From Mesotoga sp. UBA6090 (GTDB lineage: Bacteria > Thermotogota > Thermotogae > Petrotogales > Kosmotogaceae), in assembly GCF_002435945.1 (NCBI RefSeq), contig NZ_DIXC01000007.1, positions 1 through 41,710 of the forward strand: a stretch of DNA of 41,710 bases. Reading direction: 5' to 3'. Made by a program: the position numbers and the translations under genes. The notes beneath the pieces were generated by a model that ran no database searches, was not told where the DNA came from, and saw nothing but the letters and a program-made list of their open reading frames with translations. Of this stretch, positions 24,847-31,956 are shown one piece after another (the first letter of the stretch is position 1; each line of letters opens with the position of its first letter).

Positions 24847-26478
24847 GTGTTCAAGGAAAAGTTGGAGAGCACAATAAATCGCTTGTTAGAAGAGTTCGGT
24901 TTAAAAGAAGAGGAAGTCGATTTTAAGATTGAGATACCTCCCGAAGGATACGGTGACCTCTCGACCAATGTTGCCTTCATTCTATCAAGATCTCTGAAGA
25001 GGAATCCCAGAGAAATCGCTGTTTCGATTTCCGAAGAGCTACGAAAAGAATCGGATTACAGTAGAGTTGAGGTGGCCGGGCCCGGGTTCATCAACGTCGA
25101 TTTTTCCATAGATTATCTTTCTTCTGTACTGGCCAAGATCTTTGAACAACCAGGCTTCTGGAAAAAACAGGGCGAAACAAATATTCAGTTCGAATTTGCG
25201 AGCGCCAATCCAACAGGGCCTTTTACGGTTGGTCATGGACGTCAGGCTGTGTTCGGAGATGTTCTCTGCAGGGTCTTCTCTTCAAGAGGTTTCAGGGTTC
25301 AGAAAGAGATGTATATAAATGACGCTGGCCGACAGATAGGGCTTCTTGGCAGATCTTTGTGGGTAAGGTACAATCATCTCCTGGGCCGGGAAGAAGAACT
25401 TCCCGAGGATGGTTATCAAGGCGAGTACCTGGTTGAGATTGCGAAAGGACTGGTAGATGAAGTTGGTGAACGCTTCAAAGGGAGCTGGAACGACGAATCA
25501 GAAAGTTTCTTCAAGAAATATGCGCTTGAAAAGATGCTTGAAGACATTTTGGGAACCTTGAAGAAGCTGAGAGTGGATTTCGATAATGTCTTCTATGAGA
25601 GTTCTCTTATTGAAGACGGAACAGTTGAATTCGTTATCAAATCTCTCGAAGGTAAGGGGTTGATATACGAGTCTGAAGGAGCACGATGGCTTAAGGTATC
25701 GAGCTTTGTGGAAGATGATGACAAGGTTCTAGTTAGATCAAACGGTACCAACACTTACTTCATGACAGATATTGCTTACCATTACAACAAGCACGAGAGG
25801 AAGTTCAAGAAAGTCTTCGACATCTGGGGTGCAGATCACATGGGACACATACCCAGAATGAAAGCAGCGATGAAAGCTCTCGATATAGATGATGATTTTC
25901 TAAACGTGATTATTCACCAGTATGTGAACCTCAAAAGAGAGGGCGAAGTCGTGAAGATGTCAACAAGAAGAGGAGAATTCACGACACTTGACGAGTTGGT
26001 TGAGGCTGTTGGGGTCGATTCAACAAGGTATTTCTTCGCAATGTTTGATCCCGATACACACATGCTTTTTGATATTGATCTCGCCAGACAGAAATCAAAT
26101 GACAATCCGGTATTCTACGTCCAATATGCCAACGCAAGAATCAGCAATGTCTTTAGGACTGCAGATGAGAAGAATGTGGCAATATCAGCGAGTTCGTTGA
26201 AGTTGCTTAATACTCAGGAAGACAGAAAAATCATCAAGCTATTGACCATCTTCCCTGAGATTCTAGATTCTATAGTGACAGACTACAGGACAAATCGTCT
26301 GACGTCTTATCTGGAGGATCTATCAAGGGCATTTCACGGATACTACAACAAGAACATCATCGTTGATCCCGAGAATCCTGCTCTGTCCGGAGCCCGATTG
26401 GCAATGTGCAAGGCTCTGCAAAACATTTTGAAAGCCGGGTTAGGGCTTCTTGGAGTAGAAGCTCCCGATAGTATGTGA
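24847..26478 (+). CDS. argS: Arginyl-tRNA synthetase
   Basis: Class I synthetase that charges tRNA-Arg. 543 residues: N-terminal Add-1 domain (IEIPPEGYGDLSTNVAF), catalytic domain with ASANPTGPFTVGHGRQAV, WGADHMGHIPRM, and KMSTRRG near residue 370, and a C-terminal helical anticodon-binding domain (QYANARI, then DYRTNRLTSYLEDLSRAFHGYY). The HIGH motif appears as TVGH, with Thr for the first His, while the second His is kept. GTG 24847 is preceded by GGAGGTGA. Its stop overlaps the start of rlmD, so they are co-translated. Confidence 0.96.
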   Translation: MFKEKLESTINRLLEEFGLKEEEVDFKIEIPPEGYGDLSTNVAFILSRSLKRNPREIAVSISEELRKESDYSRVEVAGPGFINVDFSIDYLSSVLAKIFEQPGFWKKQGETNIQFEFASANPTGPFTVGHGRQAVFGDVLCRVFSSRGFRVQKEMYINDAGRQIGLLGRSLWVRYNHLLGREEELPEDGYQGEYLVEIAKGLVDEVGERFKGSWNDESESFFKKYALEKMLEDILGTLKKLRVDFDNVFYESSLIEDGTVEFVIKSLEGKGLIYESEGARWLKVSSFVEDDDKVLVRSNGTNTYFMTDIAYHYNKHERKFKKVFDIWGADHMGHIPRMKAAMKALDIDDDFLNVIIHQYVNLKREGEVVKMSTRRGEFTTLDELVEAVGVDSTRYFFAMFDPDTHMLFDIDLARQKSNDNPVFYVQYANARISNVFRTADEKNVAISASSLKLLNTQEDRKIIKLLTIFPEILDSIVTDYRTNRLTSYLEDLSRAFHGYYNKNIIVDPENPALSGARLAMCKALQNILKAGLGLLGVEAPDSM

Positions 26479-27794
26479 TGGAAGAACTGAAGATAGAGAA
26501 GCTTATTGCCGGAGGGTACTCTCTTGCCAGAACGAGAGAAGGTAAGGTTGCGTTGCTGGACGGAGGTTACCCCGGGGAAGTGGTTCTTGCAAGCCGAAGC
26601 GTTGGAAAGAACGACTTCCATCTGATGAAAACCGAGAGGATCGTAACCCCCTCGAATTCAAGACGGGAAAGACTATGCAGAAGTTTTCCAGTCTGCGGCG
26701 GATGTGACTGGCAGACGCTCGAGTATTCTCAACAGCTCAATTGGAAAAGAGAGATAATTCGAGAGCAGTTCAGCAGAGTTGGAAAGATCAAACTTGATAA
26801 CTTTGAGATTGTTCCCTCCCCGAAAGAAGTGAACTACAGACTGAAAATGGAATTTGTTTGCTATCATGGGAAGAAGGGACTCTCCCTTGGTCTTTACAGG
26901 AGGAACAGCAAGTTCCCGGTGAGTTGTCAGGATTGCGTCTTGGGTTTGAGAGATTTCGAGAAGACAAGAGCAGTTATTGAAGATATTCTAAGAAAGACTT
27001 CTCTAAGACCTTATAACAGAACAAATGGAAAGGGTGAACTTAAGCACCTGATTCTGAGAGGCAATGGAAGTCAGGTTATGGCAATTCTTGTTACGAAGGG
27101 TGAACGTCTCCCGGATGAAGACCATATAGTCTATAACGTGAAGAAAAGACTGAGCGAGGTTTCAACGCTCGTTCATCTAATGAACAGCAGTGACAGAGTT
27201 GTGATGAGGGGAGTCTCAAGAACTCTTTTTGGTGAGGGTATCCTGGAACAGGAACTTTCGGCGAAGAGATTTGAAGTTCCTCCAGTTGCGTTTTTTCAGA
27301 ATAATCTCGAAGTTACTGAGCTGATAGTTGAGCATATAGTGAATGAAATGGGACAATCGGTCGGTAATTCTCTCCTTGATCTATATAGTGGCATTGGAAC
27401 CTTCTCGATTACCATCGGGAATCAGATGAAGAGGGTCACGTCAGTAGAGGCGAATCCCGTTTCGGTAAAGGCACTAAGAGCCAACGCGAATCTAAATGGA
27501 ATGTTCGGTATTGATCTCGTCATGAGTGACGTCATGGATTACTTGAAATCAAATGAGAGGAAGTTTTCGACTGTTATTCTAGATCCTCCCAGAGCCGGCG
27601 TGGGTGAAGGTATTAAACTTCTCGAAAAGGTTAAGCCCTCGCGAATCTTCTATGTCTCTTGTGACCCTGCAACTCTGGCAAGAGATGTTGCAAAGCTAAT
27701 GGAAGCAGGATTTGAAATTTCGTCTATTAAGGCATTTGATATGTTTCCACAGACATGGCACGTTGAGACGGTTTGTCTGCTTGAGAGAAGATAG
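26478..27794 (+). CDS. rlmD: 23S rRNA (uracil-C5)-methyltransferase RlmD/RumA family
   Basis: SAM-dependent m5U methyltransferase of the TrmA/RlmD/RlmCD group. About 438 residues: N-terminal TRAM-like domain, Fe-S cluster cysteines (CRSFPVCGGC, later SCQDC), SAM motif DLYSGIGTFS, catalytic DPPRAG and YVSCDPATLARD with the nucleophile Cys, and a C-terminal DMFPQTWHVETVCLLERR. ATG 26478 overlaps the argS stop (ATGTGATG); GTG 26475 is an alternative. The last 11 sense codons and stop lie in the 177-bp repeat that occurs again at 31330. Genes of this family are known integration sites for streptococcal mobile elements (rum), which makes the neighbouring cassette notable. Exact target uridine (747 or 1939) not determinable. 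Confidence 0.93.
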   Translation: MEELKIEKLIAGGYSLARTREGKVALLDGGYPGEVVLASRSVGKNDFHLMKTERIVTPSNSRRERLCRSFPVCGGCDWQTLEYSQQLNWKREIIREQFSRVGKIKLDNFEIVPSPKEVNYRLKMEFVCYHGKKGLSLGLYRRNSKFPVSCQDCVLGLRDFEKTRAVIEDILRKTSLRPYNRTNGKGELKHLILRGNGSQVMAILVTKGERLPDEDHIVYNVKKRLSEVSTLVHLMNSSDRVVMRGVSRTLFGEGILEQELSAKRFEVPPVAFFQNNLEVTELIVEHIVNEMGQSVGNSLLDLYSGIGTFSITIGNQMKRVTSVEANPVSVKALRANANLNGMFGIDLVMSDVMDYLKSNERKFSTVILDPPRAGVGEGIKLLEKVKPSRIFYVSCDPATLARDVAKLMEAGFEISSIKAFDMFPQTWHVETVCLLERR

Positions 27795-27935
27795 ATAGTA
27801 GGAACAAGCGCTTTTTTGAAGTTGATCATCAGAGAGTTGGGCCCTTTTTGATTTCGGAAAAGAGAAAGGTCTCCAGATTGTTTTTGGAGTCTGTGGCGGG
27901 AGCTTCTGGAACTACAATAGTGATTGTCTTGTGGA
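27759..27935 (+). repeat. 177-bp direct repeat, left copy
   Basis: Begins exactly at the HVETV codons of rlmD, includes the rlmD stop and 141 bp beyond, and recurs at 31330-31506 in the same orientation. Only two differences: C/T at 27842 and C/T at 27874. On the minus strand it carries a C-terminal coding segment (TITIVVPEAPATDSKNN...) ending at 27829. Immediately to the right the sequence changes to cassette DNA. Confidence 0.97.
27829..27935 (-). pseudogene. Duplicated 3' fragment of a hypothetical gene
   Basis: Inside the left repeat the minus strand encodes the last about 34 residues (HKTITIVVPEAPATDS...) of the gene whose full-length version is at 31400-31795. The copy is cut off at the repeat edge and fused to unrelated sequence upstream. 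One of the two base differences changes Asp to Gly near the end; the other is silent. Confidence 0.6.
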
Positions 27936-27983
27936 CCACAGAAGTCCGGTTACGGATTGCCCAATGCTGAAAAGGCCTGACAG

Positions 27984-28597
27984 TTGTTAACAGGAGAGGA
28001 AGCACCACCAGCTGAAGAAGAGGCAATGTTTAATTCCTTGCAAAAAGCCATTGGTGGAGCAAGTAAACTAAAAATCCAGCAGAATGATGTAAACAGCCTG
28101 ATGATATCAAGTAACAATGTAGATAATAGGTCTGAGAAAAGATCTAAATTGAGCGATCTAGAAGATAAAGGAAGTAAATACAAGGAAGAGAATGCGGAGC
28201 AGATTGAAGAATGGAAAAAAGAGTTTAAAGAAAACCAGGAAATAAGCAATATATGCAGGAGATATACGAAGGCCTGGAAACCCTTAAGCCCCTTCTGGAG
28301 CAATTTCAGGACGGCTATGAACAGGGCACCTTAGAACTCACTCCCGAAGAGTTGAATCAGATACAACAGGAGATTGAAAAGCTCGCAGGCTATCAGGAAT
28401 ATGTAAAAACAGGAAGTGAAGAACTACAGAAGATGTGGGATGAAATGGCCCAACTGTTCTCTGAAGGAAAATATGAAGAGGCAAAGGCAATGTTTCCCGA
28501 CATACTGGAGATGCAAAAAGCCCTGACTAAGAATCTGGAACTGCTATTAAATGAAATAAACGAACTTACAAAGTTATTAGAAGGAGTTCTTCAGTAA
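27984..28597 (+). pseudogene. Frameshifted helical protein gene of the cassette
   Basis: Two frames together encode one charged, helical product. The first (from 27984) runs EEWKKEFKENQEISN and then loses coding character; the second, from ATG 28253, continues MQEIYEGLETLKPLLEQF and ends at 28597 (TAA). Removing two bases in the ATATAT run at about 28250 joins them. The product would be about 200 residues, rich in Glu/Lys/Gln, without membrane segments or known motifs. The N-terminus seems truncated at the cassette edge: an in-frame TGA precedes 27984 and no good start is seen, though ATG 28026 is possible. Family not recognised. Confidence 0.5.
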
Positions 28598-28686
28598 TAG
28601 AATAAGACTTATTGCCATGCAGTACAGACATAAGAGTGAATAAGGATATGGAAAAAGGAAAGGCTTTGAGAGGAAGGTGAAAACTA

Positions 28687-29883
28687 ATGGGAATCGGAAT
28701 TTTCTTTAATGTACCTGCCCATGGACATATTAACCCAACACTGCCAATAGTAAATGAGCTGGTGGAAAGAGGAGAAACAATCATATATTACAGTACTGAA
28801 GAATTCAGAGAAAAAATTGAAAAAGCAGGTGCAAAATATAAGCCCTACAGTTTCTCTCTTCCTCAAGGGCCAGCATCAGGCGGTAATTTTGTAAAGCTGG
28901 CAGGAATGCTGTTAAAAGCCACAGAAGAGGTAATGTCCAAAGAGATGAAATATATTAGAAAATTGCAGCCTGATTACATCATCCATGATTCCATGTGTCC
29001 CTGGGGCAAGTATATAGCAAAGCATCTTCGAATAAAGGCTATAAATACGACATCTACCTTTGTGTTCTCCGGGGAGACAACCAATAAAGCCGATGGATTT
29101 AGAAAGAAAATTTTAAAAATGGCGGTTGAAGTAGGTATAGGCCCAATTCTTGATATTGTTTCGATAAAAAGAAGATTAAAAGTAGAATATGGAGTAGACA
29201 GCAAGATAATGGATCTTTTCCGCAACCAAGAAGATTTAAATATTGTATTCACATCTTTACAATTTCAGCCGGATGGAGCTAAGCTTGGTGATAAGTTCGC
29301 ATTCATAGGCCCGTCAATTTACGACAGGAAGGATGCCCCGGATTTTTTATTTGGAAATATGGGGGACAGGAAGCTTGTCTTTATCTCTTTAGGGACTATT
29401 GCAAATGAAAGATTGGATTTTTACAGGGAATGTATAAAAGCATTTTCTAAGTCGGAATTCAATGTATTGATTTCCATAGGCAGCAAAGTAAATAAAAAAG
29501 AACTTGGAGTTGTACCGTCCAATATTTATATTGAGGATTATGTTCCCCAGATTGAAGTCTTAAAAAGGGCCAGTTTGTTTATATCCCATGGTGGAATGAA
29601 TAGTGTGAACGAAGCTCTTTATTTCGGGGTACCTCTATTGATTTTGCCACAGCAATCCGAGCAGGTCATGGTTGCCAAAAGAGTTGAGGAATTGGGTGCG
29701 GGGATATGTACAACAAAAAAGGATATTGATGCGGAATATCTTCTTGAAAAGTCTGCTTACATTATGGAGAGCAGATCATTTTACGAAAGTGCAGGGAAAA
29801 TAGGTGAGGATTTCCGAGAGGCTGGAGGGTATCAAGCCGGAGCTAATGCTATATTAAATTATGTTATGGAAAGTGAAGCTTAA
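28687..29883 (+). CDS. MGT-family UDP-glycosyltransferase (GT1)
   Basis: 398 residues resembling macrolide-type glycosyltransferases (YjiC/YojK/OleD group, GT-B fold). The N-terminal domain starts FFNVPAHGHINPTLPIVNEL with the catalytic-type His; the C-terminal nucleotide-sugar domain has VFISLGT and the PSPG-like SHGGMNSVNEALYFGVPLLILPQQSEQ. Such enzymes transfer a sugar from UDP- or dTDP-sugar to small hydrophobic acceptors; donor and acceptor are unknown here. ATG has GGAAGG upstream. Codon use is AT-rich (AAA, ATA, AAT), unlike its chromosomal neighbours, and resembles bacilli/clostridia. The 3' end abuts the esterase gene by 13 bp. Confidence 0.9.
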   Translation: MGIGIFFNVPAHGHINPTLPIVNELVERGETIIYYSTEEFREKIEKAGAKYKPYSFSLPQGPASGGNFVKLAGMLLKATEEVMSKEMKYIRKLQPDYIIHDSMCPWGKYIAKHLRIKAINTTSTFVFSGETTNKADGFRKKILKMAVEVGIGPILDIVSIKRRLKVEYGVDSKIMDLFRNQEDLNIVFTSLQFQPDGAKLGDKFAFIGPSIYDRKDAPDFLFGNMGDRKLVFISLGTIANERLDFYRECIKAFSKSEFNVLISIGSKVNKKELGVVPSNIYIEDYVPQIEVLKRASLFISHGGMNSVNEALYFGVPLLILPQQSEQVMVAKRVEELGAGICTTKKDIDAEYLLEKSAYIMESRSFYESAGKIGEDFREAGGYQAGANAILNYVMESEA

Positions 29884-29896
29884 GAAGGGAGAAAGG

Positions 29897-30880
29897 ATGA
29901 TGAAGTCGAAACGATTAATTTTAGTCTCATTAATATTGGCTGTCACTCTCTCTGTGATTGGTCTGGCGGTTAACGCTTTAAATAACGACCGGGATTCTCA
30001 AGACACGGAAGCTTCCATAATGGTCGATGGTTTAAAACGAACTTATCTGATGCACACTCCGCCTGACCGAGATCAATCCAAACCCCTGCCGCTGGTTATC
30101 GTCTTGCATGGTGGCGGCGGAAGCGGTGCCGGAATGGTGGAATCAACCCAAGGCGGTTTTAATGTGTTGGCAGACGAGGAAGGGTTTGTTGTAGCTTATC
30201 CGGATGCTGTTGAAAATCATTGGAACGACGGCCGTAGCAAAGAAGAGGTAGACTACAGGGCACACCGGGAGAATATTGACGATGTCGGCTTTATTTCTGC
30301 CTTGATTGATCAACTGGTTAAAGAAGAGAATGTTGCCCCACAGAGGGTTTATGTTACAGGAATGTCCAATGGAGCGATGATGACTTATCGCCTTGCCGGT
30401 GAATTGTCTGAAAAAATCACAGCAGCAGCTCCGGTGGATGGTAATATTCCCGAGAATTTAGCAGCAAATTATACACCCGGCAAACCCGTTTCCATGCTGG
30501 TTATCAATAATACAGCCGATCCACTGATGCCCTGGCAAGGTGGAGATATAACCGGCCCTTTTGGAAATAAAAAGCTCGGTAAAGTACTTTCAGCCCGCGA
30601 AAGCATTGAATTATGGGTAAAGCACAACCAATGCTCAATTATCCCCGCGGAAACCACTAAACTGGATAATGACTCCAATGATGGCACCCAAGTAAGGCGA
30701 ATCACTTATACCGGAGGACTGGAAGGGACGGAAGTGATTCTATATGCAATCGAAGGCGGCGGACATACTTGGCCCGCAGGTTCTTCTAAACTGCCGGAGC
30801 GGGTTATTGGCAAAACAAGCCAGGAGATAAATGCGAATGAGGTTATCTGGAATTTTTTCAAAAACCATTTACGGCAGTGA
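29897..30880 (+). CDS. PHB depolymerase / feruloyl-esterase type hydrolase
   Basis: About 327 residues, alpha/beta hydrolase of the LpqC/polyhydroxybutyrate-depolymerase (CE1-like) group. An N-terminal signal/anchor (LILVSLILAVTLSVIGLAVNA) indicates export. Oxyanion motif VLHGGGGSG, nucleophile elbow GMSNGAM (Ser), acid Asp in NNTADPLMPW and catalytic His in GGGHTWPAG are all present, so it should be active on esters such as polyhydroxyalkanoate oligomers or feruloylated sugars. ATG 29897 follows AAGGGAG; ATG 29900 is equally possible. Same strand and 13 bp after the glycosyltransferase, so probably one transcript. Composition differs from both the host and the preceding gene. Confidence 0.88.
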   Translation: MMKSKRLILVSLILAVTLSVIGLAVNALNNDRDSQDTEASIMVDGLKRTYLMHTPPDRDQSKPLPLVIVLHGGGGSGAGMVESTQGGFNVLADEEGFVVAYPDAVENHWNDGRSKEEVDYRAHRENIDDVGFISALIDQLVKEENVAPQRVYVTGMSNGAMMTYRLAGELSEKITAAAPVDGNIPENLAANYTPGKPVSMLVINNTADPLMPWQGGDITGPFGNKKLGKVLSARESIELWVKHNQCSIIPAETTKLDNDSNDGTQVRRITYTGGLEGTEVILYAIEGGGHTWPAGSSKLPERVIGKTSQEINANEVIWNFFKNHLRQ

Positions 30881-31185
30881 CAGAACTGTCAGCTAAGGTT
30901 CAGTGTTATTCCAAAGCAATATTGATTGATGATGTTCTTGTGCCAATTTTTTAGGTTAACAGAATGTATCTGAAATGCTTAACACACTATGGTGTTAAGT
31001 TATCCTTATGGAATGATGGATTATGATGGTTTAAATTATATGTTTGAGAGATATGACCGTAACGAAGATGAAAGAAATAAAGTTAACTCATTGCAAACTT
31101 GTAGGCAATATTCGGATTTATATATGGTTTGATGCTCGCAAGAAAAATAAGTCATAGAAACACCAAGAATTTCTAGAAAGGATAG
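30881..31185. other. Non-coding right part of the cassette
   Basis: AT-rich, with stops in all frames apart from a 47-codon frame at 30989-31132 lacking a ribosome binding site. Contains the inverted repeat at 30978-30999. No transposase remnant recognised. Confidence 0.4.
30978..30999. repeat. Perfect inverted repeat downstream of the esterase
   Basis: CTTAACAC and GTGTTAAG separated by ACTATG. Neither side carries a run of T typical of a terminator, so an operator or a recombination-site remnant is as likely. Confidence 0.5.
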
Positions 31186-31366
31186 AAAAACAGAAGAAGT
31201 TGCATTTGTAGTGGGAAGACTCCCTTAAAAGAGGTTGATATGTTCCCGCCTACCGATAGTGCCAAAATTGCCGTGGATATGTTTCCGAGAACAGACCACT
31301 CAAATGACATTCATTCTGTCCTCTCGAGCCACGTTGAGACGGTTTGTCTGCTTGAGAGAAGATAGA
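31186..31366 (+). pseudogene. Stacked remnants of rlmD C-terminal coding sequence
   Basis: One frame, open from 31186, reads LKEVDMFPPTDSAKIA, then VDMFPRTDHSNDIHSVLSS, then HVETVCLLERR and the stop at 31366. VDMFPxT followed closely by HVETV is the hallmark C-terminus of RlmD/RumA proteins; here the first half occurs twice (31234 and 31273, 39 bp apart, with differing codons) before a single HVETV. The last part is the right copy of the 177-bp repeat. It reads as the leftover ends of rlmD-like genes, in frame with each other, at the edge of the cassette. Confidence 0.55.
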
Positions 31367-31506
31367 TAGTAGGAACAAGCGCTTTTTTGAAGTTGATCAT
31401 CAGAGAGTTGGGTCCTTTTTGATTTCGGAAAAGAGAAAGGTCTCTAGATTGTTTTTGGAGTCTGTGGCGGGAGCTTCTGGAACTACAATAGTGATTGTCT
31501 TGTGGA
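31330..31506 (+). repeat. 177-bp direct repeat, right copy
   Basis: Second copy of the segment at 27759-27935 (175 of 177 bases equal). Unlike the left copy, its right side continues into an intact reading frame on the minus strand (31400-31795), so this copy probably keeps the original chromosomal junction. Confidence 0.97.
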
Positions 31507-31795
31507 GTAAAGAAAGAGATGATCGGCAAGGAGACTGAGAATCACTGTAAAACACGCACCCATATGAAATGAAGATATCTTCGTAGAATTTAACCGGGCT
31601 GTTTAGAAGATCAATTAAAAGTGATTGCAAATCCGGGGGAATGAGATCGACAGAAGTCAAACAGAAGAAGTATTCGATATACCTAGCCAACATCACCTGT
31701 TGTTCATTGAACAAGACGATGAGAGGACAACCAACTGATTGAACAGGACTCAGTTCAAGAATTTTGTTTCGGTAATTCTGTCGACGATTACGCAT
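31400..31795 (-). CDS. Hypothetical protein, convergent to rlmD end
   Basis: 131 residues with host-like codon use, no signal peptide and no known motif (KILELSPVQSVGCPLIVLFNE, then a stretch LARYIEYFFCLTSVDLIPPD). Its C-terminal 34 codons lie in the right repeat and were duplicated to 27829. No clear ribosome binding site precedes ATG 31795, so the start is uncertain and the gene may itself be decayed. Before insertion it would have faced rlmD tail to tail, with about 33 bp between the stops. Confidence 0.45.
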   Translation of the reverse strand: MRNRRQNYRNKILELSPVQSVGCPLIVLFNEQQVMLARYIEYFFCLTSVDLIPPDLQSLLIDLLNSPVKFYEDIFISYGCVFYSDSQSPCRSSLSLLHKTITIVVPEAPATDSKNNLETFLFSEIKKDPTL

Positions 31796-31956
31796 TCAAA
31801 AAGAGTAATTCGAGCGACTGTTGCACTGTTTCGTGAGATTTCAACTCCGCAGGAGCCAGCACAACTAAGCGATGAATATCTTAGGGAAATTATCAAACCC
31901 TTGCTAACGTCTAGACGAGGCCTCTTGATTGAATCGACTTACATTCTGTGGAGGTT

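Larger units (their letters stand above)
27936..31329. mobile_element. Foreign cassette bounded by 177-bp direct repeats (probable integrated element remnant)
   Basis: 3394 bp between the direct repeats. The left part (to about 29880) is clearly more AT-rich, with AAA/ATA/AAT-biased codons; the esterase gene has yet another, more balanced composition. Both differ from the flanking Thermotogota genes and look Firmicutes-like. Contents: a frameshifted helical ORF, an MGT-type glycosyltransferase, an esterase, and about 450 bp of non-coding DNA. No integrase, transposase or terminal inverted repeats are visible. The right end joins the repeat through extra rlmD-like C-terminal motifs. The boundaries are directly seen; the mechanism is inference. 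Confidence 0.75.

Noticed and set aside
30989..31132. 47-codon frame right of the esterase
   Set aside because: No ribosome binding site, starts inside the inverted repeat and shows no recognised motif; treated as non-coding.
27936..31329. Insertion sequence or phage
   Set aside because: No transposase, integrase, terminal inverted repeats or phage genes found; the repeats are far too long for target-site duplications.
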